Shown here piece by piece: positions 5,461-14,018 of a stretch of 22,641 bases of DNA (its first letter is position 1; each line of letters opens with the position of its first letter). Under the pieces are notes generated by a model. The model ran no database searches and had not been told where the DNA came from. It saw only the letters and a list, made by a program, of their open reading frames with translations. A program made the position numbers and the translations under genes. Source of the DNA: a virus; IMG/VR virus record IMGVR_UViG_3300035438_000133, positions 1-22,641 of that record. One strand, given 5' to 3'.

Positions 5461-7890
5461 ATGGCACTAACATCACCAGGCGTAGAAGTTTCGATTATTG
5501 ATCAAAGTCAGTACGGAGCGGCAGGCCAAGGAACAGTTCCTTTAATCATTTTAGCCACACAATCTAATAAAGATAACGTAAGTGGTACAGGCTTTGCAAC
5601 AGGAACAATTCCTGCGAATGCAAATTCACCATATTTATTAACAAGTCAACGTGAACTTGTTGAACAATTTGGTCAGCCTAACTTTAAAACAATAAACGGT
5701 ACAGCAGTACACGGATCAGAACTCAACGAATACGGACTAATGGCAGCTTATAGCTACTTAGGTCTTGCTAATCGCGCTTATGTTTTACGTGCAGATATTG
5801 ATTTGCTACAATTAGAACCCAGCGATATCGAACCAGCAGGCGCACCAGCTAACGGTACATACTGGTTAGATTTAACTAATACAAGTTGGGGCATTTTTGA
5901 AGCATCTGCAACTGGTACATCTAATTGGGTTGCAAAAACACCTTTAGTAGTTACTGATTTAGCTGATACTGCCAGCGGAGCAGGCTTAGTTCCTGACAGT
6001 ACAGTCGGCAGTAATGGAGACTATGCAGTTATAGCAACTTCTGTAGTTTCTAGTTATCAAGCATATAAAAAAGTATCAGGTAATTGGGAAATATGTACAA
6101 CTGCAAACACAGCGATCCCTACAGTTTTTGTTGCACCTCACTATAATATCCCTACAGCAACAGCTTCGGGTGATATATGGTTAAAGACTACAAATCCTAA
6201 TAATGGTTTAAGTTTAGCAGTTAAAAAATATGTAAGTGCTAATATTCCAGATAGCAGTCCTTGGGTAGTTGTAACAACTCCAATTTATGCCAATGACACC
6301 GCTGCCACTACAGGTTTTGATAGTGCGTTATCTGCAGGTAAAGTATATGCCAAGGCAGACACTGGAAGTGCCAATGTACAATTACGTTACTATGATGGTA
6401 GTAATTGGACAACATTAGATGAACAAGCCGGGGCTAGTGCTCCAGCAGGTGCTACAGTAGACGGCACTTTATGGTACAATACTAGTTTAGCAGTTGACTT
6501 ATATGTAAAAGCAAATAGTCAATGGGAACCAGTAAGCAGTGATATTACTATTGATTCCACTGCTCCTACTAGCCCAGCAAATGGCGACTTTTGGATCGAC
6601 AGTAGTGATGTAGAAAACTATCCTGCAATTTATGAATATGATGGTAGTTCTTGGATTTCTCGCAATGTAACAGATCAAACTACTCCTAATGGCGTTGTAT
6701 TTGCTGATTTAACATATACTCCTAGCGATACTACAAACGGCACAGGTGGTGCTTCAGCAGTTGACGAAAATGCTCCAGATCCATTATTATATCCAAACGA
6801 TATTTTATTATGGAACAGCATGGTATCTACAGGTAATGTTAAACAATACAGTAATGTTTTAGATGCTAACGGTGTTGCTACTGGCGACAAAGCATGGTTC
6901 ACATTAAGCGGTAACAAAGAAGATGGTAGCCCATATATGCTACGTAAAGCACAACGTCGTGCAGTAGTTAAAGCATTACAAGGCGCAGTAGCATCTAATG
7001 AAACAATTCGTGAAGAAATGACTTACTTTACTTTGATTGCGGCTCCTGGTTATCCAGAACTAATCGACGAAATGTTGTCATTAAATACAGACCGTAAAGA
7101 AACAGCATTTGTTATTGTCGATACTCCAATGCGTTTAGCCCCACAAGGTCAAACTTTAATTAATTGGATGAGCGGCAATGGCGCGGCAAGTACAGGCGAA
7201 GATGGTTTAATCGTCAGTGGTGGTGCGGCTTATCAAGCGGCCTGTTATTATCCTAGTGGCCTTTCTACAGACTTATCAGGCAACGACGTAGTTGTTCCGG
7301 CAAGTCACATTGTATTACGTACTTTTGCTTATAATGACCAAGTTAGCTATCCATGGTTTGCACCAGCTGGTTTAACTCGTGGTGTTGTAACTAATGCAAG
7401 TAACGTAGGTTACATCAATGGCGAAGGCGAATTTATTCCAGTAGCATTGACAACAGGTCAACGTGATACGTTGTACGGTGATGGTAGCAGAGTTGGTTTA
7501 AATCCTATTGCACGTTTCCCAGGCCAAGGAGTTTATGTTTTTGGACAGAAGACATTGCAAATTGGTTCTAGTGCTTTAGATAGAGTTAACGTTGCTCGTT
7601 TATTAGCATACTTGCGTGAGCGTTTTGATCCACTTGCTCGTCCGTTCATCTTTGAGCCAAACGACAATATCACTCGTGCTAACGTAAAACAAGTTTTTGA
7701 TAGTTTCTTAGGCGAGTTATTGTCTAAACGTGCTATCTATGACTTCATTGTTGTTTGTGATGAAACAAATAACACACCTGCCAGAATTGACAGAAATGAA
7801 TTATATGTAGATGTAGCTATTGAGCCTGTTAAGGCAGCTGAGTTCATTTATATCCCAGTTCGTGTTGTCAACACAGGCGAGTTATCATAA
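5461..7890 (+). CDS. gp18: Contractile tail sheath protein, T4 gp18-like, with large repeat insertion
   Basis: 809 aa, against 659 in T4. Sheath subunits polymerise around the tube and contract to drive injection. The N-terminus (SPGVEVSIIDQSQ) is typical of sheath N-terminal strands, and the C-terminal 250 residues carry the conserved core (RVGLNPIARFPGQGVYVFGQ, LRERFDPLARPFIFEPND). It ends in strands (ELYVDVAIEPVKAAEFIYIPVRV) that interlock neighbouring subunits in known sheaths. Between about residues 125 and 425 lies an insertion of six related beta units. Each starts with a G-x-[WY] pattern, such as GDIWLKT, GTLWYNT or GDFWIDS, and usually has a later G-x-x-W. T4 sheath domains exposed on the outside also vary, so the insertion is likely displayed on the tail surface. 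Late promoter and hairpin lie upstream. Confidence 0.92.
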   Translation: MALTSPGVEVSIIDQSQYGAAGQGTVPLIILATQSNKDNVSGTGFATGTIPANANSPYLLTSQRELVEQFGQPNFKTINGTAVHGSELNEYGLMAAYSYLGLANRAYVLRADIDLLQLEPSDIEPAGAPANGTYWLDLTNTSWGIFEASATGTSNWVAKTPLVVTDLADTASGAGLVPDSTVGSNGDYAVIATSVVSSYQAYKKVSGNWEICTTANTAIPTVFVAPHYNIPTATASGDIWLKTTNPNNGLSLAVKKYVSANIPDSSPWVVVTTPIYANDTAATTGFDSALSAGKVYAKADTGSANVQLRYYDGSNWTTLDEQAGASAPAGATVDGTLWYNTSLAVDLYVKANSQWEPVSSDITIDSTAPTSPANGDFWIDSSDVENYPAIYEYDGSSWISRNVTDQTTPNGVVFADLTYTPSDTTNGTGGASAVDENAPDPLLYPNDILLWNSMVSTGNVKQYSNVLDANGVATGDKAWFTLSGNKEDGSPYMLRKAQRRAVVKALQGAVASNETIREEMTYFTLIAAPGYPELIDEMLSLNTDRKETAFVIVDTPMRLAPQGQTLINWMSGNGAASTGEDGLIVSGGAAYQAACYYPSGLSTDLSGNDVVVPASHIVLRTFAYNDQVSYPWFAPAGLTRGVVTNASNVGYINGEGEFIPVALTTGQRDTLYGDGSRVGLNPIARFPGQGVYVFGQKTLQIGSSALDRVNVARLLAYLRERFDPLARPFIFEPNDNITRANVKQVFDSFLGELLSKRAIYDFIVVCDETNNTPARIDRNELYVDVAIEPVKAAEFIYIPVRVVNTGELS
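5854..6666 (+). repeat. Six diverged protein-level repeats inside tail sheath
   Basis: Units begin near sheath residues 132, 185, 237, 293, 335 and 375, with 40-56 residue spacing. Signature: G-[DTK]-x-[WY]-x-[DKN], variable residues, then Y-x-x-[DS]-G-x-W. The fourth and sixth units (RYYDGSNWTTL, YEYDGSSWISR) are the clearest. DNA copies are diverged, so this is an old duplication or a convergent family, not a recent tandem repeat. Confidence 0.65.
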
Positions 7891-7891
7891 T

Positions 7892-7899
7892 GATAAATA
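7892..7899 (+). promoter_or_regulatory. Probable late promoter core (GATAAATA) for tail tube
   Basis: GATAAATA directly follows the gp18 stop and lies 30 nt upstream of the tube start. It fits the NATAAATA form proposed for late promoters of marine T4-like phages. A perfect 7-bp DNA palindrome (7882-7888 with 7890-7896) overlaps it. GGAG at 7911-7914 is the ribosome binding site. Confidence 0.6.
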
Positions 7900-7921
7900 A
7901 CATAGCCGAAGGAGAAACAAC

Positions 7922-8533
7922 ATGGCAGATTTAACACAATTTGGAGTTCCAACAACAGGCACTAATTCAATGGTGATGCCTAAACTCCAATATAGATTCA
8001 GAGTTAACTTATACGACTTTGGTAGAAACAATGGTAGTACGGTCGAAATGACACAAAACGTAGTTAGTGTTACTAGACCTAGTATGACACACGATGAAGT
8101 TACATTAGATGCGTATAACAGTCGTGCTTACCTTGCTGGTAAGCACACGTGGGAACCAGTTACTTTAACATTACGTGACGACATTAACGGTACAGTTACT
8201 AAGCATGTAGCTAGTCAATTACAAAAGCAATTGAACCAAGGTTTACAAAGTGCCCCAACAGCAGGACGTGACTATAAGTTTGGTATGGTAATCGAACAAC
8301 TAGATGGCAGCCAGCCTGGCTTAGTATTGGAAAGCTGGAGTTTAAATGGATGTTTCATTCAAAACGTAAACTACGGCGAAAACAACTATGCAACTAGTGA
8401 TGTAATGCAAATCACACTACAGATCCGTTATGATGCAGCCGACATCCATAGTGAAGCAGTTGGATCAGCTACAACACAAGGTGGATTGACTACTGGTACA
8501 ATGGCCATTGGTGCAGGCAACTCTGCTCTATAA
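7922..8533 (+). CDS. gp19: Tail tube protein, T4 gp19-like
   Basis: 203 aa (T4 gp19 is 163 aa). Tube subunits stack as hexamers inside the sheath and form the DNA channel. The sequence has the family pattern: KLQYRFRVNLYDF near the N-terminus, then VTRPSMTHDEVTLDAYNSRAYLAG. WEPVTLTLRDDING and LESWSLNGCFIQNVNYGENNYATSDVMQITLQIRYD follow. The last 25 residues are a Gly/Thr/Ala-rich extension absent from T4. It lies immediately after the sheath, the usual order, with GGAG 7 nt before the ATG and a late promoter core behind the sheath stop. Confidence 0.88.
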   Translation: MADLTQFGVPTTGTNSMVMPKLQYRFRVNLYDFGRNNGSTVEMTQNVVSVTRPSMTHDEVTLDAYNSRAYLAGKHTWEPVTLTLRDDINGTVTKHVASQLQKQLNQGLQSAPTAGRDYKFGMVIEQLDGSQPGLVLESWSLNGCFIQNVNYGENNYATSDVMQITLQIRYDAADIHSEAVGSATTQGGLTTGTMAIGAGNSAL

Positions 8534-8542
8534 GGATCGTAA

Positions 8543-9430
8543 ATGGCGGCATTAACTGACGCTATGAAATGGTACAATTTAGGCGGGCTCAAAGCAGCTC
8601 GCCTAAAGTTTCATTTTAAAGTAGAAATCTTCAGCGCACAATATACAGCACAGCTTCAAAATCCCGCAAGGTTGATATTTGATGCTGTTCGCACGATTGA
8701 ACTTCCTAAGTACAGCATCGAAACAGAAGTAGCAAACGCTTGGAATGTACGTCAACCTATACCGACAAAAATAAACTTCGAACCTCTCAGCATCTCATTC
8801 ACCGATACATTAGATAATAGATTTCAAACTTTTATTAAAAATTATATGGAAATAATCAGCGGCAGTTTTGCACCGCAGACAAAATCGATGCGTAAAGGGT
8901 TCGATGGTTTTGGTATTAAGATGTTAGAAAGCGGCAAAGACTGCCCTATAGATAGAATTGTTATAACTAGATTTTATGGCTCTGATGCTGATAGAAAAAA
9001 TGTAGAAACTCCTAGTGTTGTTACATTATGGCGCCCGAAGATTGTTGATGTACAACACGATACATTAGATTATGCCGCCAGTGAAGCAGTTACATGGCAA
9101 ATAAGTCTACGTTATGAAAGTGTTACCTATTCTGATACTACATCTGAAACTGGCGGAAGTCAACAAGCAACTTCAGCCAACCGTGATAATTCTTACGCTA
9201 AAAAAGTTGAAGAACAAATTAAAACAACTAACACAATTCCTCCTAAAGATTTAAATGCAGAATTTGTCAAACAGGCACAGGATCAAGTTAAATTAAATAA
9301 CGCAATTCAAAATCAAATTTCATTACCTCAACCAGCCGCAACCTTGAATGGAATGTCTTTTAAAGATGCTTCGGCATTAGCAAATGCAAATCGAACTGGT
9401 GCAGGTAATCTTCCAGGCGGCGGTGTATAA
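8543..9430 (+). CDS. Second tail-tube-fold protein (tube initiator gp54-like or tube paralogue)
   Basis: 295 aa. The first 200 residues follow the layout of the gp19-like tube protein upstream: LKFHFKVEIFSA, then VRTIELPKYSIETEVANAWNVRQPIPTKINFEPLSISFTDTLDN. PSVVTLWRPKIVDVQHDTLDYAASEAVTWQISLRYESV follows. The extra 95 residues at the C-terminus are Gln/Asn/Ala-rich and probably helical or disordered. In T4 the baseplate protein gp54, about 320 aa, shares the tube fold and starts tube growth. Length and fold make gp54 the best guess. A second tube subunit is the alternative. AAGGATCG precedes the ATG; the gene is 9 nt behind the tube gene and overlaps the next by one base. Confidence 0.6.
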   Translation: MAALTDAMKWYNLGGLKAARLKFHFKVEIFSAQYTAQLQNPARLIFDAVRTIELPKYSIETEVANAWNVRQPIPTKINFEPLSISFTDTLDNRFQTFIKNYMEIISGSFAPQTKSMRKGFDGFGIKMLESGKDCPIDRIVITRFYGSDADRKNVETPSVVTLWRPKIVDVQHDTLDYAASEAVTWQISLRYESVTYSDTTSETGGSQQATSANRDNSYAKKVEEQIKTTNTIPPKDLNAEFVKQAQDQVKLNNAIQNQISLPQPAATLNGMSFKDASALANANRTGAGNLPGGGV

Positions 9431-9708
9431 TGTCATTGGAAGCGTCTAAATATGATGTATTGTATGGCAGATTGCTAAAATTAGGAATTGCCGTTGATCA
9501 AGCTAAAGCATTGGCAAAAGTGCTCTATGATATTAGCATAGAGCAAGGCGTCGCCACTGATGATTTATTGAAGTATGTAAATAGTAATGGACTTAGATTT
9601 GACAACGAAGTTTACGCTTTATTAAATAACGCAAGAACAACCAGCAGTCAAATTGGATTCATTGATCAAAACAATATACCGCCAGCAATAACAACTCAGG
9701 CGGTGTAA
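9430..9708 (+). CDS. Small conserved protein in tail/head-completion block (unknown)
   Basis: 92 aa, overlapping the previous stop by one base (TAATG), so translationally coupled. Predominantly helical: SKYDVLYGRLLKLGI, then AKALAKVLYDISIEQGV. LLKYVNSNGLRFDNEVYALLNNARTTSSQIGF is next, with a Pro-rich end. No known catalytic motif, signal or membrane segment. The position between tube-fold protein and gp4 suggests a virion or assembly component. Its function is not recognised. Confidence 0.7.
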   Translation: MSLEASKYDVLYGRLLKLGIAVDQAKALAKVLYDISIEQGVATDDLLKYVNSNGLRFDNEVYALLNNARTTSSQIGFIDQNNIPPAITTQAV

Positions 9709-10173
9709 ATGGCCTATAACTTTACACAGGGATATTTTACACCCACTAACCCAAGCAAATACATTGGCAGTAATAGCCCAAAATATCGTAGCAGTTGGGA
9801 ATTAACAGTGATGCGATTCTGCGATAACCATCCAGCAGTTATTGGTTGGGCCAGTGAAAGTTTACGCATACCATATCGTAATCCGTTTACAGGCAAAGAT
9901 ACTACATACTATCCGGACTTCTTAATAACTTACCAAGACAAGTCTGGTAATAAGATTAGTGAAATCATTGAAGTTAAGCCACGCAAACAAGCTAGACTAG
10001 ACGAAGCAAATACACAGCAGGAAAAAGCCGCAGTGGTGTTAAATATGGCTAAGTGGGAAGCATGTAGAGCATGGTGTCAACGACATGGCATGAAGTTTAG
10101 AATACTCACAGAAGAAGATATATACAATAACTGGCAACCGAGAACCGCTGCCAAAAGAACGAAAAAAAGATGA
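9709..10173 (+). CDS. gp4: Head completion protein, T4 gp4-like, PD-(D/E)xK nuclease fold
   Basis: 154 aa, about the length of T4 gp4 (150). It starts FTQGYFTPTNPSKYIG and has YRSSWEL (Glu31), YYPDFL (Asp70) and EIIEVKP (Glu88, Lys90). This E...D...ExK set is that of PD-(D/E)xK nucleases such as the TnsA N-terminal fold. T4 gp4 acts late in head maturation to make packaged heads fit for tail joining; loss of it gives defective heads. The ATG adjoins the previous stop, and the stop overlaps gp16 (ATGA), keeping it in the packaging operon. Confidence 0.85.
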   Translation: MAYNFTQGYFTPTNPSKYIGSNSPKYRSSWELTVMRFCDNHPAVIGWASESLRIPYRNPFTGKDTTYYPDFLITYQDKSGNKISEIIEVKPRKQARLDEANTQQEKAAVVLNMAKWEACRAWCQRHGMKFRILTEEDIYNNWQPRTAAKRTKKR

Positions 10174-10676
10174 CTAAAAAACTTGAAGACTTTTTTAATG
10201 TAGAAACAACAGAATCTGACGTAGAGGATCAATTGCCTTTGCAGTTTGAATCACCGCAGTCAATAGAAACAACTATAGCACTAGTTCACGAACAACTGAC
10301 CATAGCAGATAGAATTGATCAAGCACTTCCCACAGTTAGAGGCCTAGACACAGAAGACCGAGAATTAGATGAATATGCAGCCAGAGCAATGGATAGTTTT
10401 GACCGCTTAATGGATCTTGGCTACAACATGGATGATAGAAATGCTGGTAAAATCTTTGAAGTAGCCAGTACAATGATGGGTAATGCTATTACAGCTAAAA
10501 CAGCCAAACTAGACAAGAAGCTAAAGATGATTGACCTACAGCTAAAGGCAGCTAAACTAGCACAAACAGTCAAAACTGAAGACGACAACGGTCCACAGGG
10601 TCTAGGCGATTTAACCACAGACCGTAATGCCATACTAAATCTAATCAGCCAGAACCTTAAAAACAAAGATAAATAA
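10170..10676 (+). CDS. gp16: Small terminase subunit, T4 gp16-like
   Basis: 168 aa, close to T4 gp16 (164 aa). The family forms ring oligomers that recognise concatemeric DNA and stimulate the gp17 motor. Both ends look flexible. The centre has two long helices: LDEYAARAMDSFDRLMDLGY, and DDRNAGKIFEVASTMMGNAI running into KTAKLDKKLKMIDLQLKAAKL. This matches the T4 arrangement, where EVFATLMGQM occupies the place of EVASTMMGNA. It overlaps gp4 by ATGA and lies three genes upstream of gp17. Two unknown genes separate the subunits, whereas in T4 they adjoin. Confidence 0.75.
   Translation: MTKKLEDFFNVETTESDVEDQLPLQFESPQSIETTIALVHEQLTIADRIDQALPTVRGLDTEDRELDEYAARAMDSFDRLMDLGYNMDDRNAGKIFEVASTMMGNAITAKTAKLDKKLKMIDLQLKAAKLAQTVKTEDDNGPQGLGDLTTDRNAILNLISQNLKNKDK
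10668..10675 (+). promoter_or_regulatory. Probable late promoter core (GATAAATA)
   Basis: GATAAATA overlaps the gp16 stop codon. The stretch from GATAAATAA to GGAGAAAC and the ATG at 10694 closely parallels the one before the tail tube gene (7892-7924) in order and spacing. It would drive the 10694-14009 genes including gp17. Confidence 0.5.
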
Positions 10677-10693
10677 AGTATCGGAGAAACGAA

Positions 10694-11338
10694 ATGCCTA
10701 CTCTATTTGAATATATTGAACAATTAAAAGAAAAACACGAATTCCGTGTTAAATTCGCCTGCGAAGTAACGGACGAAATGATGGACAAGATTGAGCGTCA
10801 CTTGCAAAAGTATGACGCTGAAAAAGTCAGTAGTCCAAGTAAAACAATTTTACAAGCTCGTCCATTAGACTTTCCTAACTTAGATATGGGTGAGATTTAT
10901 ATTGTCGACTTTACTAGCAACTTGCCTGTAAGTAAAGAAATACTACATCAAGAATTAGCAAGACTATTAGATGTCAGCGAAGGACTTATTGTTGTTCGTG
11001 GTGCTAATGATGAGCGTGAAGTTGAACAAGAAGAAGATAAAGTGTTAAAAGAACCTAAAAAATTAGAAGCTAAAATTGGAACTGACTATAGTAAAGACGA
11101 AGCACCTGAACAAAAGGCTAGTGACTTATATGGTGACAAGTTTAATACAAGTTTATTAAAAGAACTTAAAAAGATTAGTGACAGCAAAAAGAAGGAAGCT
11201 AAAACTCCTAAGATTGCTAAAGATCCAGATGTACCAGCAAGCGCACCAGAGATCGGTGATAGCAAAGCAACAAATAAAACAAGTCCAGTGGTAAAAAGAA
11301 ATCCGTTGGTCGTTAAAGGCAAGGAAATAATGAAATGA
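10694..11338 (+). CDS. Unknown late protein: ferredoxin-like N-terminal domain plus basic tail
   Basis: 214 aa. By eye, residues 1-105 show a beta-alpha-beta-beta-alpha-beta order: EFRVKFAC, DEMMDKIERHLQKY, SKTILQARP, GEIYIVDFTS, SKEILHQELARLL, EGLIVVRG. This would suit a ferredoxin-like fold. Residues from about 115 on are Lys-, Glu- and Ala-rich, low in hydrophobics and probably disordered, ending RNPLVVKGKEIMK. No enzyme motif seen. GGAG at 10683-10686 and a late promoter core precede it; the stop overlaps the next ATG. It sits inside the terminase operon, between gp16 and gp17, so a packaging or head role is plausible but unproven. Confidence 0.7.
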   Translation: MPTLFEYIEQLKEKHEFRVKFACEVTDEMMDKIERHLQKYDAEKVSSPSKTILQARPLDFPNLDMGEIYIVDFTSNLPVSKEILHQELARLLDVSEGLIVVRGANDEREVEQEEDKVLKEPKKLEAKIGTDYSKDEAPEQKASDLYGDKFNTSLLKELKKISDSKKKEAKTPKIAKDPDVPASAPEIGDSKATNKTSPVVKRNPLVVKGKEIMK

Positions 11339-12477
11339 ACAGCTTACAAAATTTAATCCAAAGACTAACAGCCATCGGCCAAGTAACCGAAGCAGAAGAA
11401 AAAGTTGAAGAAGGTAAAAAGCCAGATGACGATAATGACGGCGTGCCTAATTGGGCTGATAAGAAGCCCGGCGCAGACGATAATGAAAAAGTTGACGAAG
11501 CCAAAAAACCAGATGCTGATGGAGATGACGAAGACTATGATGATTCGGGTCCTAAAGATCATTACGATCCTAACTCTAAGCCGCACCCAAAAGGTCACTT
11601 GAATAAGTTGCTACGTAAGAAATTAGACGAGCCTGAAGTAAAAGAAAGTGCAATGGATTCATTAAAAGCAATGGGCAAAAAGGCTTTAGATACATTAGGA
11701 CATGGCGATGATGAAGACTTGATTAAAGACATGCAAAAGAAAGCCGGCCTGCCACAGACAGGCAAAAAGCCAGGTCAAGAAGAAGAAGTTAAAGAAACAG
11801 CATTAAATCTTTTACGTAGATACGCTGGTATTCAAGAAGCAAAAATTAAAGAAGACGACGTTGAAGAAGGCAATGAGTTCAGTGGAGCATTGCAAAAAGC
11901 AAAAGCAACCGGTCAAGAAGAATTCGAAGTTGGTGGTAAGAAATATAAAGTAAACGAATGCGGTGATATGTCAATGGGCAACGAAATGAGTCCTATGACA
12001 GCAGTAGCAAACGGGGAGCCACACATGGGTATTCCAGCTCAAGTTATGGCACAAATGTCTGCCCCTGAACAAGGTCCGGAGATGGATCACCCTGAAATGG
12101 CAATGGCAGAACCTGAAGCACCAAAAGCTCAATATACATTGAATATTACTAATGGTGATAACAATTTAAGTATGACAACAGACATGCCTGATGAGATTAT
12201 TCACATCATGAAACTTGCTGGTGTTAACAAAGGTGCTGAAGTAACCAAAAAAGAAATGCCAGCAGGCGGTGAGCAAGAAGTAGAAGAGTCAGGTTATGAA
12301 AATACTCCTGATAATACCAAGGCTCGTGATCCACAAGCACATGGCGATATTCGTGACTGGGGTCAAAAAGGCACAGCCAAGGCCAGTACGCATTATACAC
12401 CAGCACAATCTGGCGACAACCCAATGAATGAACAACGTATGTTCCAGGATTATAAAAACTTTAAAGCAGGCAAATGA
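11335..12477 (+). CDS. Large acidic, mostly disordered late protein with TSP3-like calcium repeats
   Basis: 380 aa, rich in Asp, Glu, Lys and Met. Residues 31-67 contain DDDNDGVPNWADKKPGADDN and PDADGDDEDYDD, resembling thrombospondin type-3 calcium-binding repeats. Residues 159-166 (LLRRYAGI) and 291-297 (IMKLAGV) are short helices like LRKLAGI in the small gene at 4044. Residues 179-207 (GNEFSGALQKAKATGQEEF, then EVGGKKYKV) form a compact element I associate with other environmental phage proteins, from memory. A Met/Pro-rich stretch follows (about 215-265). The protein ends in FQDYKNFK. Position in the terminase operon with ATGA overlaps on both sides suggests a scaffold, capsid-internal or virion protein. 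Function not recognised. Confidence 0.7.
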   Translation: MNSLQNLIQRLTAIGQVTEAEEKVEEGKKPDDDNDGVPNWADKKPGADDNEKVDEAKKPDADGDDEDYDDSGPKDHYDPNSKPHPKGHLNKLLRKKLDEPEVKESAMDSLKAMGKKALDTLGHGDDEDLIKDMQKKAGLPQTGKKPGQEEEVKETALNLLRRYAGIQEAKIKEDDVEEGNEFSGALQKAKATGQEEFEVGGKKYKVNECGDMSMGNEMSPMTAVANGEPHMGIPAQVMAQMSAPEQGPEMDHPEMAMAEPEAPKAQYTLNITNGDNNLSMTTDMPDEIIHIMKLAGVNKGAEVTKKEMPAGGEQEVEESGYENTPDNTKARDPQAHGDIRDWGQKGTAKASTHYTPAQSGDNPMNEQRMFQDYKNFKAGK

Positions 12478-14009
12478 GCGGGCAAGCAGTTTTAGTAAAA
12501 CAGCCATACAAAAAAGAAAATTATACAGAGAATCAGATAGCGGAGATTGTAAAATCCGCTACTGATCCTATTTACTTTATTGGCGAATATATGTGGATTC
12601 AACATCCCACAAAAGGTCGTGTTAAGTTTGAACTATACGACTATCAAATTGAATTAATCAACGCTTATCAAAATCACAAGTATAGTATTAATATGCTTGG
12701 ACGACAAATGGGCAAGTCAACTTGTGCCGCAGGCTACTTGTTATGGTTCGCAATGTTTGTTCCAGACAGCACCATTCTAATTGCCGCACACAAATACACG
12801 GGCTCGCAGGAGATTATGCAACGTGTTCGCTTCATGTACGAAAGTTTGCCTGAGTGGATTAAAGCAGGTGCAGTAAGTTATAACAAGGGTAGTATCGACT
12901 TTGACAACGGCAGTCGTATTGTCAGTGCCACAACAACAGAAAACACTGGTCGTGGTATGAGTATTACCTTAGTATACTTAGACGAGTTTGCTTTCGTTCC
13001 GCCACGTATTGCTAAAGAATTCTGGACAGCACTAAGCCCAACACTATCAACAGGTGGTAAATGTATTATTACAAGCACACCTAACCAAGACAATGACCAA
13101 TTCGCACAGATTTGGAACGATGCCATTAAAAAGTTTGACGAGTTCGGCAACGACCGTGAAGTGGGTAAAAATGGCTTTAAGAGCATTAAGTACATTTGGA
13201 GTGACCATCCTGACCGAGACGAGGCCTGGGCAGACCACGAACGCAGTAAGATTGGCGGCGAACGTTTCATGCGTGAACATGAATGCTTGTTCATTACAGC
13301 AGATGAAACTTTAATCAGTAGTTTAGTTCTTACAAACTTACAGGGAGAAGATCCTTATGAGCGAGTAGGACAGCTTAGAGTTTATACTCCAATTGACAAA
13401 GATAAGATATATGTAGCGGCATGGGATCCTAGTTTAGGTACAGGTGGTGATGCAGCCGCCATAGAGATTTTTAGTTTACCTGACTTAGTTCAAGTAGCAG
13501 AGTGGCAACACAACAAAACAGATATACGTGGACAGCTAAGAAACTTTGTTAGTATTATGGACTGGCTGCGTGAAAAAGGCGTAAGCAATGATAACATCTA
13601 TTGGAGTGTAGAAAATAACACTCTAGGAGAAGCCGCATTAGTTGCTATACAAGAATACGGCGAAGAACGCATTGCTGGACACTTTATCAGCGAAGCAGGT
13701 GCTAAACGACGTGGCTTTAACACTACAAATAAAAGCAAGTTAGCCGCTTGTACTAAATTGAAATACTATATCGAAAGCAGTAAAATGCATCCAAAAAGTA
13801 AGAGCCTAGTTCAAGAATTAAAAACCTTTGTTGCTAAAGGTGCTAGTTTTGCTGCCAAAGAAGGCGAAACAGATGATTTGGTAATGGGAACGATTTTAGC
13901 AGTTAGACTAATTGAGTATGTTATGAAGTATGATGAAGCAACATATAATACTCTTGTTGAGCGTACTAGCGGTGATTACTTACAGCCCATGCCAATTGGA
14001 ATAATTTAA
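12474..14009 (+). CDS. gp17: Terminase large subunit, T4 gp17-like
   Basis: 511 aa; T4 gp17 is 610. This is the DNA-packaging motor and headful nuclease that docks on the portal. The N-terminal ATPase has Walker A GRQMGKST (76-83), Walker B LVYLDE with Asp170 and catalytic Glu171, and coupling motif TSTP (200-203). The C-terminal RNase H-like nuclease has Asp318 in AWDPSLGTGGD, Glu380 in SVENN and Asp467/468 in ETDDLVMG. This spacing is close to T4 D401/E458/D542. All key residues are present, so it should be active. The ATG overlaps the previous stop (ATGA). Three genes, two of them unknown, lie between gp4 and gp17. Confidence 0.95.
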   Translation: MSGQAVLVKQPYKKENYTENQIAEIVKSATDPIYFIGEYMWIQHPTKGRVKFELYDYQIELINAYQNHKYSINMLGRQMGKSTCAAGYLLWFAMFVPDSTILIAAHKYTGSQEIMQRVRFMYESLPEWIKAGAVSYNKGSIDFDNGSRIVSATTTENTGRGMSITLVYLDEFAFVPPRIAKEFWTALSPTLSTGGKCIITSTPNQDNDQFAQIWNDAIKKFDEFGNDREVGKNGFKSIKYIWSDHPDRDEAWADHERSKIGGERFMREHECLFITADETLISSLVLTNLQGEDPYERVGQLRVYTPIDKDKIYVAAWDPSLGTGGDAAAIEIFSLPDLVQVAEWQHNKTDIRGQLRNFVSIMDWLREKGVSNDNIYWSVENNTLGEAALVAIQEYGEERIAGHFISEAGAKRRGFNTTNKSKLAACTKLKYYIESSKMHPKSKSLVQELKTFVAKGASFAAKEGETDDLVMGTILAVRLIEYVMKYDEATYNTLVERTSGDYLQPMPIGII

Positions 14010-14018
14010 TTAAAATAG

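Noticed and set aside
12878-13294. 138-codon open frame on the minus strand
   Set aside because: It lies wholly inside the terminase ATPase/nuclease frame, has no RBS or promoter, and its protein is a Ser/Leu-rich shadow.
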